A stretch of DNA of 64,000 nucleotides from Canna indica (lineage: Eukaryota > Streptophyta > Magnoliopsida > Zingiberales > Cannaceae): positions 56,285,501-56,349,500 of the forward strand of contig CP136898.1 of NCBI GenBank assembly GCA_034359265.1. The letters run 5' to 3'. A program made the position numbers and the translations under genes. A model generated the notes under the pieces. That model was not told where the DNA came from. It saw nothing but the letters and a program-made list of their open reading frames with translations, and searched no databases. Shown here piece by piece: positions 1 through 12,059 of the stretch. How positions within the stretch are numbered: the first letter of the stretch is position 1; each line of letters starts with the position of its first letter.

Positions 1-162
1 ACTAATGCAAAGAATTGCACAATTTTTCGAATAGAATCTTGAACGAAGCCGACTGATTGAACTTCGGGGTATCGGTTCGAAACGAACAGAAATCTGAGTC
101 GCGAGCGACTCCAGAACATTCACTGTGATGCGAGAAGTTGTTAATCGAGTTATATTTGATAG
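1..162. repeat. Reference class A monomer
   Basis: Class A is recognised by GCACAATTTTTCGAATAG, by CTTGAACGAAG, by the dyad GTTCGAAACGAAC (75-87 here) and by the dyad GAGTCGCGAGCGACTC (96-111 here). It is normally preceded by TATATTTGATAG. Runs of two or three A monomers are common, often joined by GTGATGCGAG rather than GTGATGGGAG. A recurrent subtype has TTAACCGAG, TTTGAAAG and AGTTGCGAGGGAC, first seen around 630-760. Confidence 0.95.
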
Positions 163-324
163 ACTAATGCAAAGAATTGCACAATTTTTCGAATATAATC
201 CTGAACGAAGCCGACTGATTGAACTTCGGGGTATCGGTTCAAAACGAACAGAAGTCTGAGTCGCGAGCGCCTCCAGAACATTCACTGTGATGGGAGAAGT
301 TGTTAATCGAGTTATTTATGACAA

Positions 325-486
325 ACTAATGCAAAGAATTGCACGCTTTTTGGAATAGAATCTTCAACGAAGCCGACTGATTGAACTTCAGGGTATCGGC
401 TAGAAACGCCCAGCAATCTGAGTCCCGAGCGACTCCAGAACATTCACTGTGATGGGAGAAGTTGTTAATCGAGTTATTTATGACAA
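325..486. repeat. Reference class B monomer
   Basis: Class B differs from A in three patches. It has GCACGCTTTTTGGAATAG instead of the CACAATTTTTCG block, CTTCAACGAAG instead of CTTGAACGAAG, and CAGGGTATCGGCTAGAAACG followed by CCCAGC instead of the GTTCG-AAA-CGAAC dyad. It is preceded by TATTTATGACAA. The second dyad is weakened to GAGTCCCGAGCGACTC by one mismatch. Subtypes include GCATGCTTTTCGG, GAAGTCGAC and TCTAGTTAGTTATGAC forms. B monomers dominate from about 22 to 52 kb. Confidence 0.95.
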
Positions 487-2430
487 ACTAATGCAAAGAA
501 TTGCACGCTTTTTGGAATAGAATCTTTAACGAAGCCGACTGATTGAACTTTAGGGTATCGGCTAGAAACGCCCAGCAATCTGAGTCCCGAGCGACTCCAG
601 AACATTCACTGTGATGGGAGAAGTTGTTAACCGAGTTATATTTGAAAGACTAATGCAAAGAATTGCACAATTTTTCGAATAGAATCTTGAACGAAGCCGA
701 CTGATTGAACTTCGGGGTATCGGTTCGAAACGAACAGAAATCTGAGTTGCGAGGGACTCCAGAACATTCACTGTGATGGGAGAAGTTGTTAATCGAGTTA
801 TTTATGACAAACTAATGCAAAGAATTGCATGCTTTTCGGAATAGAATCTTCAACGAAGCCGACTGATTGAACTTCAGGGTATCGGCTAGAAACGCCCAGC
901 AATCTGAGTCTCGAGCGAATCCAGAACATTCACTGTGATGGGAGAAGTTGTTAATCGAGTTATATTTGATAGACTAATGCAAAGAATTGCACAATTTTTC
1001 GAATAGAATCTTGAACGAAGCCGACTGATTGAACTTCGGGGTATCGGTTCGAAACGAACAGAAATACGAGTCGCGAGCGACTCCAGAACATTCACTGTGA
1101 TGCGAGAAGTTGTTAATCGAGTTATATTTGATAGACTAATGCAAAGAATTACACAATTTTTCGAATAGAATCTTGAACGAAGCCGACTGATTGAACTTCG
1201 GGGTATCGGTTCGAAACGAACAGAAATCTGAGTCGCGAGCGACTCCAGAACATTCACTGTGATGGGAGAAGTTGTTAATCGAGTTATTTATGACAAACTA
1301 ATGCAAAGAATTGCATGCTTTTCGGAATAGAATCTTCAACGAAGCCGACTGATTGAACTTCAGGGTATCGGCTAGAAACGCCCAGCAATCTGAGTCCCGA
1401 GCGACTCCAGAACATTCACTGTGATGGGAGAAGTTGTTAATCGAGTTATATTTGATAGACTAATGCAAAAAATTGCATAATTTTTCGAATAGAATCTTGA
1501 ACGAAGCCGACTGATTGAACTTCGGGGTATCGGTTCGAAACGAACAGAAATCTGAGTCGCGAGCGACTCCAGAACATTCATTGTGATGCGAGAAGTTGTT
1601 AATCGAGTTATATTTGATAGACTAATGCAAAGAATTGCACAATTTTTCGAATAGAATCTTGAACGAAGCCGACTAATTGAACTTCGGGGTATCGGTTCGA
1701 AACGAACAGAAATCTGAGTCGCGAGCGACTCCAGAACATTCACTGTGATGGGAGAAGTTGTTAATCGAGTTATTTATGACAAACTAATGCAAAGAATTGC
1801 ACGCTTTTTGGAATAGAATCTTCAACGAAGCCGACTGATTGAACTTCAGGGTATCGGCTAGAAACGCCCAGCAATCTGAGTCCCGAGCGACTCCAGAACA
1901 TTCACTGTGATGGGAGAAGTTGTTAATCGAGTTATATTTGATAGACTAATGCAAAGAATTGCACAATTTTTCGAATAGAATCTTGAACGAAGCCGACTGA
2001 TTGAACTTCGGGGTATCTGTTCGAAACGAACAGAAATTTGAGTCGCGAGCGACTCCAGAACATTCACTGTGATGCGAGAAGTTGTTAATCGAGTTATATT
2101 TGATAGACTAATGCAAAGAATTGCACAATTTTTCGAATAGAATCTTGAACGAAGTCGACTGATTGAACTTCGGGGTATCGGTTCGAAACGAACAGAAATC
2201 TGAGTCTCGAGCGACTCCAGAACATTCACTGTGATGGGAGAAGTTGTTAATCGAGTTATTTATGACAAACTAATGCAAAGAATTGCACGCTTTTTGGAAT
2301 AGAATCTTCAACGAAGCCGACTGATTGAACTTCATGGTATCGGCTAGAAACGCCCAGCAATCTGAGACGCGAGCGACTCCAGAACATTCACTGTGATGGG
2401 AGAAGTTGTTAATCCAGTTAGTTATGACAA

Positions 2431-2590
2431 ACTAATGCAAAGAATTGCACGCTTTTGGAATAAAATCTTGAACGAAGCCGACTAATTGAAGTCGGGGTAT
2501 CGGGTCGAATCGATCAGAAATCTGAGTCATGAGCGACTCAAGAACATTCACTGTGATGGGAGAAGTTGTTAATGGAGTTATTTATGACAA
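2431..2590. repeat. Class C monomer (160 bp), copy 1
   Basis: Class C is 2 bp shorter than all other monomers. It has GCTTTTGGAATAAAATC, TTGAAGTCGGGG, GGGTCGAATCGATCAG and GTCATGAGCGACTCAAG, is entered by AATCCAGTTAGTTATG and is left by TTAATGGAG. This copy has GACTAATTGAAG. Confidence 0.93.
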
Positions 2591-5500
2591 ACTAATGCAA
2601 AGAATTGCATGCTTTTTGGAATAGAATCTTCAACGAAGCCGACTGATTGAACTTTAGGGTATCGGCTAGAAACGCCCAGCAATCTGAGTCCCGAGCGACT
2701 CCAGAACATTCACTGTGATGGGAGAAGTTGTTAATCGAGTTATTTATGACAAACTAATGCAAAGAATTGCACGCTTTTTGGAATAGAATCTTCAACGAAG
2801 TCGACTGATTGAACTTCAGGGTATCGGCTAGAAACGCCCAGCAATCTGAGTCCCGAGCGACTCCAGAACATTCACTGTGATGGGAGAAGTTGTTAACCGA
2901 GTTATATTTGAAAGACTAATGCAAAGAATTGCACAATTTTTCGAATAGAATCTTGAACGAAGCCGACTGATTGAACTTCGGGGTATCGGTTCGAAACGAA
3001 CAGAAATCTGAGTTGCGAGGGACTCCAGAACATTCACTGTGATGGGAGAAGTTGTTAATCGAGTTATTTATGACAAACTAATGCAAAGAATTGCATGCTT
3101 TTCGGAATAGAATCTTCAACGAAGCCGACTGATTGAACTTCAGGGTATCGGCTAGAAACGCCCAGCAATCTGAGTCTCGAGCGAATCCAGAACATTCACT
3201 GTGATGGGAGAAGTTGTTAATCGAGTTATATTTGATAGACTAATGCAAAGAATTGCACAATTTTTCGAATAGAATCTTGAACGAAGCCGACTGATTGAAC
3301 TTCGGGGTATCGGTTCGAAACGAACAGAAATCTGAGTCGCGAGCGACTCCAGAACATTCACTGTGATGCGAGAAGTTGTTAATCGAGTTATATTTGATAG
3401 ACTAATGCAAAGAATTGCACAATTTTTCGAATAGAATCCTGAACGAAGCCGACTGATTGAACTTCGGGGTATCGGTTCAAAACGAACAGAAGTCTGAGTC
3501 GCGAGCGCCTCCAGAACATTCACTGTGATGGGAGAAGTTGTTAATCGAGTTATTTATGACAAACTAATGCAAAGAATTGCACGCTTTTTGGAATAGAATC
3601 TTCAACGAAGCCGACTGATTGAACTTCAGGGTATCGGCTAGAAACGCCCAGCAATCTGAGTCCCGAGCGACTCCAGAACATTCACTGTGATGGGAGAAGT
3701 TGTTAATCGAGTTATTTATGACAAACTAATGCAAAGAATTGCACGCTTTTTGGAATAGAATCTTTAACGAAGCCGACTGATTGAACTTTAGGGTATCGGC
3801 TAGAAACGCCCAGCAATCTGAGTCCCGAGCGACTCCAGAACATTCACTGTGATGGGAGAAGTTGTTAACCGAGTTATATTTGAAAGACTAATGCAAAGAA
3901 TTGCACAATTTTTCGAATAGAATCTTGAACGAAGCCGACTGATTGAACTTCGGGGTATCGGTTCGAAACGAACAGAAATCTGAGTTGCGAGGGACTCCAG
4001 AACATTCACTGTGATGGGAGAAGTTGTTAATCGAGTTATTTATGACAAACTAATGCAAAGAATTGCATGCTTTTCGGAATAGAATCTTCAACGAAGCCGA
4101 CTGATTGAACTTCAGGGTATCGGCTAGAAACGCCCAGCAATCTGAGTCTCGAGCGAATCCAGAACATTCACTGTGATGGGAGAAGTTGTTAATCGAGTTA
4201 TATTTGATAGACTAATGCAAAGAATTGCACAATTTTTCGAATAGAATCTTGAACGAAGCCGACTGATTGAACTTCGGGGTATCGGTTCGAAACGAACAGA
4301 AATACGAGTCGCGAGCGACTCCAGAACATTCACTGTGATGCGAGAAGTTGTTAATCGAGTTATATTTGATAGACTAATGCAAAGAATTACACAATTTTTC
4401 GAATAGAATCTTGAACGAAGCCGACTGATTGAACTTCGGGGTATCGGTTCGAAACGAACAGAAATCTGAGTCGCGAGCGACTCCAGAACATTCACTGTGA
4501 TGGGAGAAGTTGTTAATCGAGTTATTTATGACAAACTAATGCAAAGAATTGCATGCTTTTCGGAATAGAATCTTCAACGAAGCCGACTGATTGAACTTCA
4601 GGGTATCGGCTAGAAACGCCCAGCAATCTGAGTCCCGAGCGACTCCAGAACATTCACTGTGATGGGAGAAGTTGTTAATCGAGTTATATTTGATAGACTA
4701 ATGCAAAAAATTGCATAATTTTTCGAATAGAATCTTGAACGAAGCCGACTGATTGAACTTCGGGGTATCGGTTCGAAACGAACAGAAATCTGAGTCGCGA
4801 GCGACTCCAGAACATTCATTGTGATGCGAGAAGTTGTTAATCGAGTTATATTTGATAGACTAATGCAAAGAATTGCACAATTTTTCGAATAGAATCTTGA
4901 ACGAAGCCGACTAATTGAACTTCGGGGTATCGGTTCGAAACGAACAGAAATCTGAGTCGCGAGCGACTCCAGAACATTCACTGTGATGGGAGAAGTTGTT
5001 AATCGAGTTATTTATGACAAACTAATGCAAAGAATTGCACGCTTTTTGGAATAGAATCTTCAACGAAGCCGACTGATTGAACTTCAGGGTATCGGCTAGA
5101 AACGCCCAGCAATCTGAGTCCCGAGCGACTCCAGAACATTCACTGTGATGGGAGAAGTTGTTAATCGAGTTATATTTGATAGACTAATGCAAAGAATTGC
5201 ACAATTTTTCGAATAGAATCTTGAACGAAGCCGACTGATTGAACTTCGGGGTATCTGTTCGAAACGAACAGAAATTTGAGTCGCGAGCGACTCCAGAACA
5301 TTCACTGTGATGCGAGAAGTTGTTAATCGAGTTATATTTGATAGACTAATGCAAAGAATTGCACAATTTTTCGAATAGAATCTTGAACGAAGTCGACTGA
5401 TTGAACTTCGGGGTATCGGTTCGAAACGAACAGAAATCTGAGTCTCGAGCGACTCCAGAACATTCACTGTGATGGGAGAAGTTGTTAATCGAGTTATTTA

Positions 5501-5668
5501 TGACAAACTAATGCAAAGAATTGCACGCTTTTTGGAATAGAATCTTCAACGAAGCCGACTGATTGAACTTCATGGTATCGGCTAGAAACGCCCAGCAATC
5601 TGAGACGCGAGCGACTCCAGAACATTCACTGTGATGGGAGAAGTTGTTAATCCAGTTAGTTATGACAA

Positions 5669-5828
5669 ACTAATGCAAAGAATTGCACGCTTTTGGAATA
5701 AAATCTTGAACGAAGCCGACTAATTGAAGTCGGGGTATCGGGTCGAATCGATCAGAAATCTGAGTCATGAGCGACTCAAGAACATTCACTGTGATGGGAG
5801 AAGTTGTTAATGGAGTTATTTATGACAA
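5669..5828. repeat. Class C monomer (160 bp), copy 2
   Basis: Equivalent to the copy at 2431 through the 3238-bp HOR. It shares GACTAATTGAAG with that copy; the eight later copies all have GACTGATTGAAG. Confidence 0.93.
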
Positions 5829-8800
5829 ACTAATGCAAAGAATTGCATGCTTTTTGGAATAGAATCTTCAACGAAGCCGACTGATTGAACTTTAGGGTAT
5901 CGGCTAGAAACGCCCAGCAATCTGAGTCCCGAGCGACTCCAGAACATTCACTGTGATGGGAGAAGTTGTTAATCGAGTTATTTATGACAAACTAATGCAA
6001 AGAATTGCACGCTTTTTGGAATAGAATCTTCAACGAAGTCGACTGATTGAACTTCAGGGTATCGGCTAGAAACGCCCAGCAATCTGAGTCCCGAGCGACT
6101 CCAGAACATTCACTGTGATGGGAGAAGTTGTTAACCGAGTTATATTTGAAAGACTAATGCAAAGAATTGCACAATTTTTCGAATAGAATCTTGAACGAAG
6201 CCGACTGATTGAACTTCGGGGTATCGGTTCGAAACGAACAGAAATCTGAGTTGCGAGGGACTCCAGAACATTCACTGTGATGGGAGAAGTTGTTAATCGA
6301 GTTATTTATGACAAACTAATGCAAAGAATTGCATGCTTTTCGGAATAGAATCTTCAACGAAGCCGACTGATTGAACTTCAGGGTATCGGCTAGAAACGCC
6401 CAGCAATCTGAGTCTCGAGCGAATCCAGAACATTCACTGTGATGGGAGAAGTTGTTAATCGAGTTATATTTGATAGACTAATGCAAAGAATTGCACAATT
6501 TTTCGAATAGAATCTTGAACGAAGCCGACTGATTGAACTTCGGGGTATCGGTTCGAAACGAACAGAAATCTGAGTCGCGAGCGACTCCAGAACATTCACT
6601 GTGATGCGAGAAGTTGTTAATCGAGTTATATTTGATAGACTAATGCAAAGAATTGCACAATTTTTCGAATAGAATCCTGAACGAAGCCGACTGATTGAAC
6701 TTCGGGGTATCGGTTCAAAACGAACAGAAGTCTGAGTCGCGAGCGCCTCCAGAACATTCACTGTGATGGGAGAAGTTGTTAATCGAGTTATTTATGACAA
6801 ACTAATGCAAAGAATTGCACGCTTTTTGGAATAGAATCTTCAACGAAGCCGACTGATTGAACTTCAGGGTATCGGCTAGAAACGCCCAGCAATCTGAGTC
6901 CCGAGCGACTCCAGAACATTCACTGTGATGGGAGAAGTTGTTAATCGAGTTATTTATGACAAACTAATGCAAAGAATTGCACGCTTTTTGGAATAGAATC
7001 TTTAACGAAGCCGACTGATTGAACTTTAGGGTATCGGCTAGAAACGCCCAGCAATCTGAGTCCCGAGCGACTCCAGAACATTCACTGTGATGGGAGAAGT
7101 TGTTAACCGAGTTATATTTGAAAGACTAATGCAAAGAATTGCACAATTTTTCGAATAGAATCTTGAACGAAGCCGACTGATTGAACTTCGGGGTATCGGT
7201 TCGAAACGAACAGAAATCTGAGTTGCGAGGGACTCCAGAACATTCACTGTGATGGGAGAAGTTGTTAATCGAGTTATCTATGACAAACTAATGCAAAGAA
7301 TTGCATGCTTTTCGGAATAGAATCTTCAACGAAGCCGACTGATTGAACTTCAGGGTATCGGCTAGAAACGCCCAGCAATCTGAGTCTCGAGCGAATCCAG
7401 AACATTCACTGTGATGGGAGAAGTTGTTAATCGAGTTATATTTGATAGACTAATGCAAAGAATTGCACAATTTTTCGAATAGAATCTTGAACGAAGCCGA
7501 CTGATTGAACTTCGGGGTATCTGTTCGAAACGAACAGAAATCTGAGTCGCGAGCGACTCCAGAACATTCACTGTGATGCGAGAAGTTGTTAATCGAGTTA
7601 TATTTGAAAGACTAATGCAAAGAATTGCACAATTTTTCGAATAGAATCTTGAACGAAGCCGACTGATTGAACTTCGGGGTATCGGTTCGAAACGAACAGA
7701 AATCTGAGTTGCGAGGGACTCCAGAACATTCACTGTGATGGGAGAAGTTGTTAATCGAGTTATTTATGACAAACTAATGCAAAGAATTGCATGCTTTTCG
7801 GAATAGAATCTTCAACGAAGCCGACTGATTGAACTTCAGGGTATCGGCTAGAAACGCCCAGCAATCTGAGTCTCGAGCGAATCCAGAACATTCACTGTGA
7901 TGGGAGAAGTTGTTAATCGAGTTATATTTGATAGACTAATGCAAAGAATTGCACAATTTTTCGAATAGAATCTTGAACGAAGCCGACTGATTGAACTTCG
8001 GGGTATCTGTTCGAAACGAACAGAAATCTGAGTCGCGAGCGACTCCAGAACATTCACTGTGATGCGAGAAGTTGTTAATCGAGTTATATTTGATAGACTA
8101 ATGCAAAGAATTGCACAATTTTTCGAATAGAATCTTGAACGAAGCCGACTGATTGAACTTCGGGGTATCGGTTCGAAACGAACAGAAATTTGAGTCGCGA
8201 GCGACTCCAGAACATTCACTGTGATACGAGAAGTTGTTAATCGAGTTATATTTGATAGACTAATGCAAAGAATTACACAATTTTTCGAATAGAATCTTGA
8301 ACGAAGCCGACTGATTGAACTTCGGGGTATCGGTTCGAAACGAATAGAAATCTGAGTCGCGAGCGACTCCAGAACATTCACTGTGATGGGAGAAGTTGTT
8401 AATCGAGTTATTTATGATAAACTAATGCAAAGAATTGCACGCTTTTTGGAATAGAATCTTCAACGAAGCCGACTGATTGAACTTCAGGGTATCGGCTAGA
8501 AACGCCCAGCAATCTGAGTCCCGAGCGACTCCAGAACATTCACTGTGATGGGAGAAGTTGTTAATCGAGTTATTTATGACAAACTAATGCAAAGAATTGC
8601 ACGCTTTTTGGAATAGAATCTTCAACGAAGTCGACTGATTGAACTTCAGGGTATCGGCTAGAAACGCCCAGCAATCTGAGTCCCGAGCGACTCCAGAACA
8701 TTCACTGTGATGGGAGAAGTTGTTAATCGAGTTATATTTGATAGACTAATGCAAAGAATTGCACAATTTTTCGAATAGAATCTTGAACGAAGCCGACTGA

Positions 8801-11708
8801 TTGAACTTCGGGGTATCGGTTCGAAACGAACAGAAATCTGAGTCCCGAGCGACTCCAGAACATTCACTGTGATGGGAGAAGTTGTTAATCGAGTTATTTA
8901 TGAGAAACTAATGCAAAGAATTGCACGCTTTTTGGAATAGAATCTTCAACGAAGTCGACTGATTGAACTTCAGGGTATCGGCTAGAAACGCCCAGCAATC
9001 TGAGTCCCGAGCGACTCCAGAACATTCACTGTGATGGGAGAAGTTGTTAATCTAGTTAGTTATGACAAACTAATGCAAAGAATTGCACGCTTTTTGGAAT
9101 AGAATCTTCAACGAAGCCGACTGATTGAACTTTAGGGTATCGGCTAGAAACGCCCAGCAATCTGAGTCCCGAGCGACTCCAGAACATTCACTGTGATGGG
9201 AGAAGTTGTTAATCGAGTTATTTATGACAAACTAATGCAAAGAATTGCACGCTTTTTGGAATAGAATCTTCAACGAAGTCGACTGATTGAACTTCAGGGT
9301 ATCGGCTAGAAACGCCCAGCAATCTGAGTCCCGAGCGACTCCAGAACATTCACTGTGATGGGAGAAGTTGTTAACCGAGTTATATTTGAAAGACTAATGC
9401 AAAGAATTGCACAATTTTTCGAATAGAATCTTGAACGAAGCCGACTGATTGAACTTCGGGGTATCGGTTCGAAACGAACAGAAATCTGAGTTGCGAGGGA
9501 CTCCAGAACATTCACTGTGATGGGAGAAGTTGTTAATCGAGTTATTTATGACAAACTAATGCAAAGAATTGCATGCTTTTCGGAATAGAATCTTCAACGA
9601 AGCCGACTGATTGAACTTCAGGGTATCGGCTAGAAACGCCCAGCAATCTGAGTCTCGAGCGAATCCAGAACATTCACTGTGATGGGAGAAGTTGTTAATC
9701 GAGTTATATTTGATAGACTAATGCAAAGAATTGCACAATTTTTCGAATAGAATCTTGAACGAAGCCGACTGATTGAACTTCGGGGTATCGGTTCGAAACG
9801 AACAGAAATCTGAGTCGCGAGCGACTCCAGAACATTCACTGTGATGCGAGAAGTTGTTAATCGAGTTATATTTGATAGACTAATGCAAAGAATTGCACAA
9901 TTTTTCGAATAGAATCCTGAACGAAGCCGACTGATTGAACTTCGGGGTATCGGTTCAAAACGAACAGAAGTCTGAGTCGCGAGCGCCTCCAGAACATTCA
10001 CTGTGATGGGAGAAGTTGTTAATCGAGTTATTTATGACAAACTAATGCAAAGAATTGCACGCTTTTTGGAATAGAATCTTCAACGAAGCCGACTGATTGA
10101 ACTTCAGGGTATCGGCTAGAAACGCCCAGCAATCTGAGTCCCGAGCGACTCCAGAACATTCACTGTGATGGGAGAAGTTGTTAATCGAGTTATTTATGAC
10201 AAACTAATGCAAAGAATTGCACGCTTTTTGGAATAGAATCTTTAACGAAGCCGACTGATTGAACTTTAGGGTATCGGCTAGAAACGCCCAGCAATCTGAG
10301 TCCCGAGCGACTCCAGAACATTCACTGTGATGGGAGAAGTTGTTAACCGAGTTATATTTGAAAGACTAATGCAAAGAATTGCACAATTTTTCGAATAGAA
10401 TCTTGAACGAAGCCGACTGATTGAACTTCGGGGTATCGGTTCGAAACGAACAGAAATCTGAGTTGCGAGGGACTCCAGAACATTCACTGTGATGGGAGAA
10501 GTTGTTAATCGAGTTATTTATGACAAACTAATGCAAAGAATTGCATGCTTTTCGGAATAGAATCTTCAACGAAGCCGACTGATTGAACTTCAGGGTATCG
10601 GCTAGAAACGCCCAGCAATCTGAGTCTCGAGCGAATCCAGAACATTCACTGTGATGGGAGAAGTTGTTAATCGAGTTATATTTGATAGACTAATGCAAAG
10701 AATTGCACAATTTTTCGAATAGAATCTTGAACGAAGCCGACTGATTGAACTTCGGGGTATCTGTTCGAAACGAACAGAAATCTGAGTCGCGAGCGACTCC
10801 AGAACATTCACTGTGATGCGAGAAGTTGTTAATCGAGTTATATTTGAAAGACTAATGCAAAGAATTGCACAATTTTTCGAATAGAATCTTGAACGAAGCC
10901 GACTGATTGAACTTCGGGGTATCGGTTCGAAACGAACAGAAATCTGAGTTGCGAGGGACTCCAGAACATTCACTGTGATGGGAGAAGTTGTTAATCGAGT
11001 TATTTATGACAAACTAATGCAAAGAATTGCATGCTTTTCGGAATAGAATCTTCAACGAAGCCGACTGATTGAACTTCAGGGTATCGGCTAGAAACGCCCA
11101 GCAATCTGAGTCTCGAGCGAATCCAGAACATTCACTGTGATGGGAGAAGTTGTTAATCGAGTTATATTTGATAGACTAATGCAAAGAATTGCACAATTTT
11201 TCGAATAGAATCTTGAACGAAGCCGACTGATTGAACTTCGGGGTATCTGTTCGAAACGAACAGAAATCTGAGTCGCGAGCGACTCCAGAACATTCACTGT
11301 GATGCGAGAAGTTGTTAATCGAGTTATATTTGATAGACTAATGCAAAGAATTGCACAATTTTTCGAATAGAATCTTGAACGAAGCCGACTGATTGAACTT
11401 CGGGGTATCGGTTCGAAACGAACAGAAATTTGAGTCGCGAGCGACTCCAGAACATTCACTGTGATGCGAGAAGTTGTTAATCGAGTTATATTTGATAGAC
11501 TAATGCAAAGAATTACACAATTTTTCGAATAGAATCTTGAACGAAGCCGACTGATTGAACTTCGGGGTATCGGTTCGAAACGAATAGAAATCTGAGTCGC
11601 GAGCGACTCCAGAACATTCACTGTGATGGGAGAAGTTGTTAATCGAGTTATTTATGATAAACTAATGCAAAGAATTGCACGCTTTTTGGAATAGAATCTT
11701 CAACGAAG
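5829..11708. repeat. Second 20-monomer duplication, offset 3240 bp
   Basis: About 5829-8468 matches 9069-11708 at an offset of exactly 20 x 162 bp. The AATCCTGAAC variant at about 6674 recurs at 9914, and the three-A-monomer run at 7848-8381 recurs at 11088-11621. Small differences mark the copies: GTGATACGAG at 8221 against GTGATGCGAG at 11461, and TATCTATG at about 7275 against TATTTATG. This block overlaps the 3238-bp HOR, but its repeat has no 160-bp monomer, so the two offsets reflect different duplication events. Confidence 0.88.
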
Positions 11709-12059
11709 TCGACTGATTGAACTTCAGGGTATCGGCTAGAAACGCCCAGCAATCTGAGTCCCGAGCGACTCCAGAACATTCACTGTGATGGGAGAAGTTG
11801 TTAATCTAGTTAGTTATGACAAACTAATGCAAAGAATTGCACGCTTTTTGGAATAGAATCTTCAACGAAGCCGACTGATTGAACTTTAGGGTATCGGCTA
11901 GAAACGCCCAGCAATCTGAGTCCCGAGCGACTCCAGAACATTCACTGTGATGGGAGAAGTTGTTAATCGAGTTATTTATGACAAACTAATGCAAAGAATT
12001 GCACGCTTTTTGGAATAGAATCTTCAACGAAGTCGACTGATTGAACTTCAGGGTATCGG

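Larger units (their letters stand above)
1..7521. repeat. 20-monomer HOR of 3238 bp, about 2.3 copies
   Basis: Positions 1-4283 correspond to 3239-7521 at an offset of 3238 bp (19 x 162 + 160). Private variants are copied together: CTTTAACG at about 523 and 3761, GAAATACGAG at 1061 and 4299, AAAAAATTGCATAA at about 1466 and 4704, and CATTCATTGTG at about 1576 and 4814. The AATCCTGAAC variant appears in all three copies. Differences are rare; one is GAATATAATC near 195 against GAATAGAATC in the later copy. Similarity ends at 7522, where CTGTTCG replaces CGGTTCG. Confidence 0.93.
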
